Source: Flavimaribacter sp024343425
GTDB taxonomy: Bacteria > Pseudomonadota > Alphaproteobacteria > Rhizobiales > Rhizobiaceae
DNA length: 64,000 nucleotides
Assembly: GCA_965227645.1 (NCBI GenBank)
Contig: OZ245773.1
Location: 3,162,001 to 3,226,000, forward strand
Direction of reading: 5' to 3'
Shown here: one piece after another, positions 17,532 through 25,021 of the stretch
Position numbering within the stretch: position 1 is the first letter of the stretch
Layout of the letters: every line of letters begins with the position of its first letter
Made by a program: the position numbers and the translations under genes
The notes under the pieces: generated by a model
Database searches by the model: none
Seen by the model: only the letters and a program-made list of their open reading frames with translations
Told to the model about the DNA's origin: nothing

Positions 17532-18580
17532 CAGGCCTTGTGTCCCATCACGCGCACGCGGCTTACGCCGCCGTCCGGATGGATGTTCAGGCGAAGATGC
17601 GTGAACGGCCCCCGGTCGAGGATCGAGTCGGCGTGGTATTCGTGAATGTGGTCCATTTGCAGCTTGCGGTCCTTCAGGATCGGCGTCCAGTCCGCGGAAG
17701 CGACGATATCATCGTCCGAAAGGCTTCCCGCATGATCCGGCATGAAAGCGCCCAGCAGGTCGAACCGGTCAGGATAGTTTCCCTTGAAATGCGCGGTGTC
17801 GACTATGACCCTGTCAACTGTGCCCGCATGCCCCAGTTTCAGGATCGCCCAGTCGTGGCCAGGTCCGCGTCGACGGGCGGTTTCCCAACCGTCGCCCATA
17901 TTGACGCCGCGGCCTGGCGAAATCAGCTTCGCCGGAAAGCCGTAATGGGCGTCCGACCAGGCGAGCGCGCGTCCGCCATGGAAGATATAGGCGAGATCGA
18001 CTTCCTCTTCGGCTGTCACCCTGGACCAGTCGAAATGGGCCTCTCCATAGACGCGCAGACGCGCGATGCCGCCATCCGGATAGATATGAACCCGCAGATG
18101 GGTCCATACGCGCTCGCGCATGGCGGCGTCGGCGACCTGGTGGAAATGATGTTCGTCCGGTTCGAGATAGGTCTGCGGCAGGATCTCGACCCATTCGGAT
18201 TCATCGTCGGGATCGCCGTCGTCCTCGAATATGGCTTCGATGCTGGCCGCCGGCGGATAGTTGCCGGTAAAGAAACTGGTGTCGATATCGAACCCGTCGA
18301 TGCTGCCCGGCACGGCAAGGCGGATGACGGCCCAGTCATGTCCCGGGCCGCGCTTGCGGCGCGATTCCCAGCCGTCCATCCATTTGCCGTGGTCGTCATA
18401 CTTGTCATCGATGAAAACCGCCGGATCGTCGTTGAGCATGCGTTCCACCGGCGCGAAAAACTCGTCGGTTGAGTAGAGCGCAGCCGCGCCCAGCCGCGCC
18501 GAGGCGAGATTGACCTTTCCGCGCGTGAATTCCGGCGCCCTGATTTCCTGTTTTGTCGTTATCGCCACGTCCATCTCCAC
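17531..18580 (-). CDS. alc: Allantoicase
   Basis: 349 residues made of two similar ~160-residue allantoicase repeats; each contains a WMDGWESRRKRGPGHDWAVI-like segment (first near residue 45, second near 230 as GDGWETARRRGPGHDWAI). It hydrolyses allantoate to ureidoglycolate and urea. It overlaps allA by one base and follows uraD immediately, so the operon is tightly coupled. Confidence 0.96.
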   Translation of the reverse strand: MEMDVAITTKQEIRAPEFTRGKVNLASARLGAAALYSTDEFFAPVERMLNDDPAVFIDDKYDDHGKWMDGWESRRKRGPGHDWAVIRLAVPGSIDGFDIDTSFFTGNYPPAASIEAIFEDDGDPDDESEWVEILPQTYLEPDEHHFHQVADAAMRERVWTHLRVHIYPDGGIARLRVYGEAHFDWSRVTAEEEVDLAYIFHGGRALAWSDAHYGFPAKLISPGRGVNMGDGWETARRRGPGHDWAILKLGHAGTVDRVIVDTAHFKGNYPDRFDLLGAFMPDHAGSLSDDDIVASADWTPILKDRKLQMDHIHEYHADSILDRGPFTHLRLNIHPDGGVSRVRVMGHKA

Positions 18581-19075
18581 TTACTCCGTTATTATTGTCT
18601 GCAGCCGCAGGCGGGCTATTTTCTCCACCTGTTCGCATGCGGTCCGGAACTCCGCTTCGCTGCTGTTGTGAACACGCCTTCGGAAGGCGTCCAGAATATC
18701 CGTCTTGTCCAGTCCCTTGACCGCGATGATGAAGGGAAACCCGAACTTGTCGGTATATTCGGTGTTCAGACGCGTGAACTCGGCGTGTTCGTCCGGCGTC
18801 AACCGGTCGAGCCCGGCGCCCGCCTGCTCGTTCCGTGAATCTTGCGTTAATTCGCCGGCGATCGCCAGCTTGCCGGCAAGATCGGGATGCGCGCGCAGGA
18901 CGGCGAGCCGCTGATCGGCGCTCGCGTCGCGAAACGTCTCGCACATCTCGGCGTGAACGTTTTCAAGCGCCAGCGGCTCGCTGATCCGGCCTGCGTCCCA
19001 CGCCTGTTCGGCGATCCAGGGCGAATGTTCGAAGACCCCGCCGCACGCCTCCAGAAATTGCTCGCGCGTCGTCAT
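18581..19075 (-). CDS. uraD: OHCU decarboxylase
   Basis: 164 residues of the 2-oxo-4-hydroxy-4-carboxy-5-ureidoimidazoline decarboxylase family, with the active-site motif LRAHPDLAGKLA and EYTDKFGFPFIIAVKGL. It makes S-allantoin from OHCU after UraH. It lies two bases downstream of the allantoinase gene stop and stops one base before the allantoicase ATG. Confidence 0.95.
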   Translation of the reverse strand: MTTREQFLEACGGVFEHSPWIAEQAWDAGRISEPLALENVHAEMCETFRDASADQRLAVLRAHPDLAGKLAIAGELTQDSRNEQAGAGLDRLTPDEHAEFTRLNTEYTDKFGFPFIIAVKGLDKTDILDAFRRRVHNSSEAEFRTACEQVEKIARLRLQTIITE

Positions 19076-19077
19076 TG

Positions 19078-19986
19078 TCAGGCGCTCTCCGGCTGGTGAT
19101 GTTCCCGCCAGTGGCGCGCAATGTCGATGCGCCGCGGTATCCAGACCTTGTCATGCGACGCGGCATAGTCGAGGAAACGCGCCAGCGCCGCGGCCCGGTT
19201 GGGGCGACCGACAAGCCGGCAATGCAGGCCGACCGACATCATCTTCGGCGCGCCTTCGCGGCCTTCCTCGTAGAGATAATCGAAGCCGTCCTTCAGGTAG
19301 CTGTAGAACTGGTCACCCGAATTGAAACCCTGTGGCGTTGCAAACCGCATGTCGTTGGCATCCAGCGTGTAGGGAATGATCAGATGCGGACCATGCGGTC
19401 CTTTTATCCAGTAAGGCAGATCGTCGGCATAGGCGTCTGAGGTATAGAGGAACCCGCCCTCTTCCATCGCCAGGTCGGTCGAATAGATAGATGACCGGCC
19501 GGTGTACCAGCCAAGCGGACGTTCGCCGGTCACCTCGGTGTGGAGACGGATCGCCTCCATAACGTCGGCGCGCTCGGCTTCCTTGTCGTAGTCCTTGTAT
19601 TCGATCCATTTCAGGCCATGCGAAGCGATTTCCCAGTCAGCCTCCTTCATGGCCGCCACCGCTTCCGGATTGCGCTCCAGCGCCGTTGCGACGCCGTAGA
19701 CCGTAACCGGCAGGTTGCGGCTGGTGAACATCCGCCAGAGCCGCCAGAAACCGGCCCTCGACCCGTATTCGTAAATGGACTCCATGTTCATGTGCCGCTG
19801 GCCGACCCAGGGCTGCGCGCCGACGATTTCCGACAGAAACGCTTCCGAGGCCTTGTCGCCATGCAGGATGTTGTTCTCGCCGCCCTCTTCGTAATTGATG
19901 ACGAACTGCAGGGCGATCCTGGCGTCTCCAGGCCATTTCGGGTCGGGTGGCGTGCGGCCGTAGCCAATCATGTCGCGTGGATACAT
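19078..19986 (-). CDS. puuE: Allantoinase PuuE (polysaccharide-deacetylase fold)
   Basis: 302 residues from ATG 19986 (MYPRDMIGYGRTPPDPKWPGDARIALQFVINYEEGGE); a longer frame to 20040 adds residues unlike the family. The NodB-like fold and the segment GHASHG-type motif, here WEIASHGLKW, match the metal-independent PuuE allantoinases. It hydrolyses allantoin to allantoate. It is the first gene of the leftward puuE-uraD-alc-allA-uraH operon; its promoter should lie in the 273-base gap upstream, where I see no gene. Confidence 0.93.
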   Translation of the reverse strand: MYPRDMIGYGRTPPDPKWPGDARIALQFVINYEEGGENNILHGDKASEAFLSEIVGAQPWVGQRHMNMESIYEYGSRAGFWRLWRMFTSRNLPVTVYGVATALERNPEAVAAMKEADWEIASHGLKWIEYKDYDKEAERADVMEAIRLHTEVTGERPLGWYTGRSSIYSTDLAMEEGGFLYTSDAYADDLPYWIKGPHGPHLIIPYTLDANDMRFATPQGFNSGDQFYSYLKDGFDYLYEEGREGAPKMMSVGLHCRLVGRPNRAAALARFLDYAASHDKVWIPRRIDIARHWREHHQPESA

Positions 19987-20259
19987 GGAGTTTTCCGGAC
20001 TGTTTGTGGTTGCGAAGAAAAATAGCATTCGGGGCGCCAAAACTCGACGCCCGGGAGCCCATTGTTTTCTTGAAACTGCCTATTGTAAAACTTTAAAGGG
20101 CTTCATCCCGCAAGTTCTTGAATTTTAACGCTCCGATCAATCGGAACCACGTTGCATCCCGGCAGTGAGCACAAGGGACGCCTTTGCGGTTTGCGTTACG
20201 GCAGGATCTTCGGCTGTTTGCTAAGTATTTGTGCCGACGGTTTCCGGACGTGACGGCGC

Positions 20260-20757
20260 TTAATCCCACACACCTTCATGCAGCGCCGCGCCCTCGTCCT
20301 CGAGGACCGGACCCGTCACATTAACCTCGCGCTGTCCGGAGGCGAAGACGATGCGGCAGGAAAGATCAAGCGTGGGGTTTTCCGGATGGTTGCCCGTAAT
20401 GGTCTTCAGGCGCGCCTCGCTCAGGCCGTAGACGAGGCGTCCGAGGCCCGCCCAGTAGGCCGCGCCGGCGCACATCGCGCAGGGCTCGGCGGAGGTGTAC
20501 ATGGTGCAGCCTTTCAGGAATTCCGGATCGTAGGCTTGCGAGGCCCGGGTCATCAACACCCGCTCGGCATGCCCCGTCATGTCGTGGTGCGGCAGAAAGG
20601 CGTTGCCCTGCTCCATCAGAACCGCGTCGTCCGGCCCCACGAGGATCGCGCCGAACGGATGACTTCCCTCATCAAGCGCCTTTTTGGCGACCGCGAAAGC
20701 CTTTCGCATGAACCGGACGTCCCGCTCTTGCGCCGATTCTTCCTTGCCTGATGCCAC
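20260..20757 (-). CDS. Nucleoside/guanine deaminase of the CMP/dCMP-deaminase fold
   Basis: 165 residues from GTG 20757 with an AGGAAA ribosome site upstream. Zinc and catalytic motifs are T-G-H-A-E (proton shuttle Glu) and P-C-A-M-C. The second half resembles guanine deaminases and tRNA adenosine deaminase relatives. Its position between adenosine deaminase and the allantoin operon suggests a purine base or nucleoside substrate. The exact base cannot be fixed; a hydrolytic guanine deaminase different in fold from GuaD is one possibility. Confidence 0.85.
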   Translation of the reverse strand: MASGKEESAQERDVRFMRKAFAVAKKALDEGSHPFGAILVGPDDAVLMEQGNAFLPHHDMTGHAERVLMTRASQAYDPEFLKGCTMYTSAEPCAMCAGAAYWAGLGRLVYGLSEARLKTITGNHPENPTLDLSCRIVFASGQREVNVTGPVLEDEGAALHEGVWD

Positions 20758-20891
20758 TTGCTGTTTCCTGTCCTGGTGATTGCTCGATCCGCATCGACCT
20801 GCAAATGCGTCCTGATTTCACATTCCAATGGCTGCATGTGCAACCATTACACAATAACCATCGACCAAATGCAGCACATTTCTTAATCGCT

Positions 20892-21875
20892 CTACCAGGC
20901 GTCGAGGTCCTTCAGGATATCAGCCTTGAGGTCGTCATTGGCAAAGGAGGCGCGCACGGAGTTGCGGGCGAGTTCTCGAACGGTCTCCTTGTCCCAGCCA
21001 TTGGCGCCGGCCATATTGGCGTATTCCTGTTCGAGGCTGAGACGCAGCGGCGCCGGGTCGTCTGTATTGACGGAAACCGTCACGCCGGCATTGCGAAGCT
21101 TCTCGAAGGGATGGGCGGCGAAGTCATTATAAAGACCGAGCGTCAGGTTCGATGACGGGGTGATGCCGAGCGCGATGTCGTTGTCAATCAGCATATTGAT
21201 GACCTCGTCGTCCTCGATGGCGCGCACCCCATGGTCGATGCGTTCGGTCTGAAGCAGTTCGATGGCGTCGCGCACGCCGTCCGGACCACTCGATTCGCCG
21301 GCGTGGGCGGTGCGGCGCAAGCCCCCTTTCGCCGCCCGCCGATAGGCTTCGGCAAATCGCGGCCCGGTGCGCCCGGCCGCAGTCTCGTTCCCGTCGATCG
21401 ACAGTGCGACGACCCGCGGATGTTTCAGTTCAACGAGCAGGTCAACCAGTTCGACGCCTTCCTCGGCCGTCTGCTGGCGCAAAAGACTGATGCAAAGCAT
21501 GGACGGTTGGTAGCCATCCTGTTCGGCTTCGCAAAACCCCGCATGCAGGCCGTCCAGCATACCTGGTGTATCCACCTTCCAGTGCTCCCAATGCGTCGGA
21601 TTGACGATCACGTCGCTGTAGCGCACGCCCGACCTGCTCTGCCGCTTGGCGAAAGCATAGGCCGCCCGCGCCAACTGGTCGCGCGTGCGGACAAGCCCGC
21701 AGGTCCAGTCCAGAAATGCGAGGAAATTGCTGAGCGACGACACGTCGTAGAGTTCGCCGGGCGGACGCGGCAGGTCTTCACCCGCTTCCGCAGCCAGCGC
21801 GGCAATGTCGTCCGGTTCGAAACATCCTTCCAGGTGAATATGTATTTCCGCCTTGGGCAGCGCGATAAAATCCAC
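20892..21875 (-). CDS. add: Adenosine deaminase family protein
   Basis: 327 residues from GTG 21875, which has AAAGGA 9 bases upstream; a longer frame to 22022 reads non-conserved sequence. Motifs: LPKAEIHIHLEGCF (zinc His pair), TAHAGE, ERIDHGVRA and VTVSVNTDDPAPLRLSLEQEY. It deaminates adenosine to inosine, or adenine to hypoxanthine in related subfamilies, delivering purine into the urate pathway. The neighbouring deaminase gene starts 134 bases downstream on the same strand. Confidence 0.9.
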   Translation of the reverse strand: MDFIALPKAEIHIHLEGCFEPDDIAALAAEAGEDLPRPPGELYDVSSLSNFLAFLDWTCGLVRTRDQLARAAYAFAKRQSRSGVRYSDVIVNPTHWEHWKVDTPGMLDGLHAGFCEAEQDGYQPSMLCISLLRQQTAEEGVELVDLLVELKHPRVVALSIDGNETAAGRTGPRFAEAYRRAAKGGLRRTAHAGESSGPDGVRDAIELLQTERIDHGVRAIEDDEVINMLIDNDIALGITPSSNLTLGLYNDFAAHPFEKLRNAGVTVSVNTDDPAPLRLSLEQEYANMAGANGWDKETVRELARNSVRASFANDDLKADILKDLDAW

Positions 21876-22039
21876 GGACCAGTCCTTTCTGTTGCTGCGT
21901 CGCAGTCTGCCGATGGTCCGCGCCGTGACAAGGAGAAAGTTGCGCCTGCTATGTGCGCGAAATCGCAACGCTCGTCCAACGGCCGCAGACACGGGTGCAC
22001 AGACCTTTTTCAACCATTGCACTTTCCGCTTGCATTTAT

Positions 22040-22071
22040 TTTAGTAGTTACTAAATTAGCATAATCTAATT
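22040..22071. promoter_or_regulatory. Two overlapping palindromes upstream of sqr, candidate ArsR/BigR operator
   Basis: A perfect palindrome TTTAGTA-GT-TACTAAA (22040-22055) overlaps an inverted repeat AATTAG-N6-CTAATT (22054-22071). Both lie in an AT-rich patch 42-73 bases before the sqr ATG and downstream of the divergent adenosine deaminase start. ArsR-family sensors bind AT-rich dyads of this kind, and such a regulator is encoded by the second gene of the operon. Confidence 0.55.
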
Positions 22072-22112
22072 AAATATCTCGATTGCTTCACGGCGTCGGG
22101 GAGGAGGAGAAA

Positions 22113-23405
22113 ATGAAAAACATTGTGGTTCTGGGCGCCGGTCTCGGCGGCGTGATCATGGCTTATGAGATGAAGGAAAAGGTGGGGAGCACGGCCAACG
22201 TCACGGTCATCAACGAAGGCTCCACCTATTCCTTCGTTCCGTCCAACCCCTGGGTCGCCGTGGGTTGGCGCGACCGGGATGATATTTCCGTCGATCTGGA
22301 GCCGGTATTCTCACGACGCGACATCGCCCTCAAGCCGCAGGGCGCAAAGAAGGTCCATCCCGAAGAAAACCAGGTCGAACTCAATGACGGCGAGATGGTC
22401 GATTACGATTATCTGATCATCGCGACCGGTCCCGATCTCGCTTTCGACGAAATCGAAGGGCTCGGACCGCAGGCCTGCACCGAATCCATCTGTCATATCG
22501 ATCATGCGATGGACGCAAAGCAGTCTTTTGAAAAGCTGGTCGAGAAGCCCGGCCCCGCCATCATCGGCGCCGTTCAGGGCGCCTCCTGCTATGGTCCGGC
22601 TTACGAATTCGCCTTTATCGTAGACACCGCCCTGAGGCGCGCGAAAAAGCGCGACCAGGTTCCAATGACCTTCGTCACGCCGGAACCCTATATCGGCCAT
22701 CTGGGACTCGATGGCGTCGGCGACACCAAGTCGCTGCTTGAGAGCGCGCTTCGCGATCAGCACATCAAGTGGATCACCAACGCCCGCGTCAAAAAAGTCG
22801 AAGAAGGCGTCATGCATGTCGAGGAGGTCAACGAAGACGGCAGCCTGAAAAAGGCCCACGAACTGCCGTTCTCGTTCTCGATGATGCTGCCAGCCTTTCG
22901 CGGAGTCCCGGCTGTCTCCGGCATCGAGGGCCTAACGAACCCGCGCGGCTTCATCACGATCGACAAGCACCAGCGCAACGGAAAATACCCGAACGTCTTC
23001 GCGATCGGCGTCTGCGTGGCGATCCCGCCCGTTGGCGAAACCCCGTTGCCGGTCGGCGTACCGAAAACCGGGTTCATGATCGAATCCATGGTGACTGCGA
23101 CCGCCGAAAACGTGTCCGCGCTGATCAAGGGCGACGAGCCCCGCGCCGTAGCGACCTGGAACGCGATCTGCCTGGCTGATTTCGGTGACAAGGGCATCGC
23201 CTTCGTCGCGCAACCGCAACTGCCGCCGCGCAACGTCAACTGGTCGTCGCAAGGCCGCTGGGTGCATGCCGCCAAGATCGGCTTCGAGAAATACTTCCTG
23301 AGGAAGGTCCGCAGCGGCAAGAGCGAAACGTTCTACGAGAACCTCGCTCTCGATGTGCTCGGCATCAAGAAGCTCAAGGAAATCCACATGGAAGACGCCG
23401 GTTGA
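22113..23405 (+). CDS. sqr: Sulfide:quinone oxidoreductase
   Basis: 430 residues from ATG 22113, preceded by GGAGGAGA. FAD-binding Rossmann motif VVLGAGLGGVIMAYEM at the N-terminus; YDYLIIATGPDLAF and FAIGVCVAIPP later. Cys127, Cys159 and Cys353 fall almost exactly where the three catalytic cysteines of sulfide:quinone oxidoreductase lie in Acidithiobacillus (128, 160, 356). The C-terminus looks amphipathic, as expected for a monotopic membrane enzyme. It oxidises sulfide to polysulfide or persulfide and reduces quinone. It is followed at once by a persulfide-sensor-like regulator. Confidence 0.85.
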   Translation: MKNIVVLGAGLGGVIMAYEMKEKVGSTANVTVINEGSTYSFVPSNPWVAVGWRDRDDISVDLEPVFSRRDIALKPQGAKKVHPEENQVELNDGEMVDYDYLIIATGPDLAFDEIEGLGPQACTESICHIDHAMDAKQSFEKLVEKPGPAIIGAVQGASCYGPAYEFAFIVDTALRRAKKRDQVPMTFVTPEPYIGHLGLDGVGDTKSLLESALRDQHIKWITNARVKKVEEGVMHVEEVNEDGSLKKAHELPFSFSMMLPAFRGVPAVSGIEGLTNPRGFITIDKHQRNGKYPNVFAIGVCVAIPPVGETPLPVGVPKTGFMIESMVTATAENVSALIKGDEPRAVATWNAICLADFGDKGIAFVAQPQLPPRNVNWSSQGRWVHAAKIGFEKYFLRKVRSGKSETFYENLALDVLGIKKLKEIHMEDAG

Positions 23406-23437
23406 AACAGCTCCGCCAGATAAAGGGAGACGCCCCG

Positions 23438-23785
23438 TTGGCTACGGACGGCAAGCTTGGCGACATCGGTCCGCTCATCGAGCGGTCACACGAGGTCGCC
23501 CGGCTGCTCAAGCTTCTGTCGAACCAGAAGCGGCTTCTGATCCTGTGTCGTCTGGCGGCCTCGGGAGAATGCGCGGTCCACGCGCTGGCCGAATATGTTG
23601 ACCTTAGTCAATCCGCCTTGTCCCAGCATCTGGCAAAGCTGCGCAAGGAAGGTCTGGTGACCTACCGGCGCGAAAGCCAGGTTCTCTACTACTCGATTGG
23701 AGACGCAAATCTCCGATACCTGCTTACCACCCTCAAGGAAATCCACTGTCCGGATCCGGACCTGAAAAAGGAGAAAGAAAAATGA
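23438..23785 (+). CDS. ArsR-family persulfide-sensor-like regulator (BigR/SqrR type)
   Basis: 115 residues from TTG 23438, chosen because AAAGGGAG lies 8 bases upstream; a TTG at 23402 overlapping the sqr stop would add 12 residues. Winged helix: LSQSALSQHLAKLRKEGLVTYRRE. Cys37 (RLLILC) and Cys104 (EIHC) match in place and spacing the two cysteines that link through sulfur atoms in BigR (42/108) and SqrR (41/107). It should repress the operon until sulfide or persulfide accumulates. Cys45 is an extra cysteine. Confidence 0.88.
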   Translation: MATDGKLGDIGPLIERSHEVARLLKLLSNQKRLLILCRLAASGECAVHALAEYVDLSQSALSQHLAKLRKEGLVTYRRESQVLYYSIGDANLRYLLTTLKEIHCPDPDLKKEKEK

Positions 23786-23985
23786 ACATAGATCGCGCCG
23801 TCATGGCCTTTGCAGGCGTTGTTATCCTCGTATCCGTTGCGCTCGGCTACTTCGTCGTCCCTGCTTGGTTTCTGCTCACCGCCTTTGCTGGCCTGAACAT
23901 GATCCAGTCTTCTTTCACGGGCTTTTGCCCGGCTGCTATCGTGTTCAAGAAGCTCGGCATAAAAGCAGGCAACGCCTTTTCCTGA
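23782..23985 (+). CDS. DUF2892 (YgaP-like transmembrane) protein
   Basis: 67 residues, overlapping the regulator stop as ATGA. Two hydrophobic helices flank a short turn; the family motif GFCPAAIVFKKLG follows the second. The same unit is the membrane anchor of rhodanese-fused YgaP. Here it stands alone, and its fixed place between a sulfide sensor and an RND pump suggests a sulfur-related membrane role. The function is not established. Confidence 0.85.
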   Translation: MNIDRAVMAFAGVVILVSVALGYFVVPAWFLLTAFAGLNMIQSSFTGFCPAAIVFKKLGIKAGNAFS

Positions 23986-24028
23986 CCACAACCATAACGG
24001 GCCGCCGAAGTCTGAAAGGGATGAAACG

Positions 24029-25021
24029 ATGAGACGACCATTCACCGCACTGACGATTGCCGTCGTTTTTGCGACTTCCGCCTCTGCCGCCAATTTTGTG
24101 ATCGAACCAACAACGGTTCCGGTCATGAAATCCGTCTTTGGGCAGGTTCAGAGCCGCGACACGCTTCCGGCGCGGGCGCGGATCGGCGGAACCGTCGTTG
24201 AAATCCTCGTCGATGAAGGCGACGCGGTCCGGTTCGGCGACGAGATCGCCAATGTGGTCGACGAGAAGATCGCGCTTCAGCTCGACGCGATCAACTCCCG
24301 GCAATCCGCCATCGAGGCGCAACTCGAAAACGCCAGAACCAATGTCGAACGGGCGAGAAAGCTCTTTGAACGCGGCACGGTCGCCAAAACGCGCCTCGAC
24401 GAACAGCAGACAACCTTCGACGTCCTCCAGAACCAGCTCGACGCCATCGAGGCAGACAAGTCCGTCATCGTCCAGCAGGCGAAGGAAGGCACGGTGTTGG
24501 CGCCAGCTTCGGGCCGTGTCCTGTCTGTGCCGGTTTCTCAAGGATCCGTCGTTCTGGCCGGCGAAACCATCGCCCGGATCGCCGGCGGCGGATATTTCCT
24601 GCGGCTGTCGCTTCCCGAACGCCACGCCGCCGGGATCAAACAGGGCGACAAGGTGACCGTCGGGGCCCGCGGGCTCACTCCCTCAGACGAAGGCGAAAAA
24701 CTGACAACCGGCCATGTGGCGAAGGTCTATCCGGAGATTTCCGACGGCCGCGTCACGGCCGATGTCGAGGTCGACAATCTCGGCGATTTCTTCGTCGGGG
24801 AACGCACCCTCGTCACCATCCCGATCGGCTCCCGCGAGACCCTGGTGGTGCCGCGGCCCGCCCTCGTGACCCGTCACGGCATGGATTACGTCAGGGTTCT
24901 CAAGGACGACGAGGAAACCGAAGTCACGGTCATCCCCGGCGAATCCTTCACGATCGACGGCGAGGATTTCGTTGAAATTCTGACCGGTCTGCGCGCCGGC
25001 GATACGGTGGTCGCGCCATGA
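24029..25021 (+). CDS. RND efflux periplasmic adaptor subunit
   Basis: 330 residues with a signal peptide (MRRPFTALTIAVVFATSASAA). Layout is that of membrane-fusion proteins: lipoyl half-motifs (GGTVVEILVDEGDAV), a coiled-coil hairpin at ~85-145, the returning lipoyl half (APASGRVLSVPVSQGSVVL) and a beta-barrel. It bridges the inner-membrane pump to an outer-membrane channel; no TolC-like gene is next to it. The stop overlaps the pump start by 4 bases. Confidence 0.9.
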   Translation: MRRPFTALTIAVVFATSASAANFVIEPTTVPVMKSVFGQVQSRDTLPARARIGGTVVEILVDEGDAVRFGDEIANVVDEKIALQLDAINSRQSAIEAQLENARTNVERARKLFERGTVAKTRLDEQQTTFDVLQNQLDAIEADKSVIVQQAKEGTVLAPASGRVLSVPVSQGSVVLAGETIARIAGGGYFLRLSLPERHAAGIKQGDKVTVGARGLTPSDEGEKLTTGHVAKVYPEISDGRVTADVEVDNLGDFFVGERTLVTIPIGSRETLVVPRPALVTRHGMDYVRVLKDDEETEVTVIPGESFTIDGEDFVEILTGLRAGDTVVAP

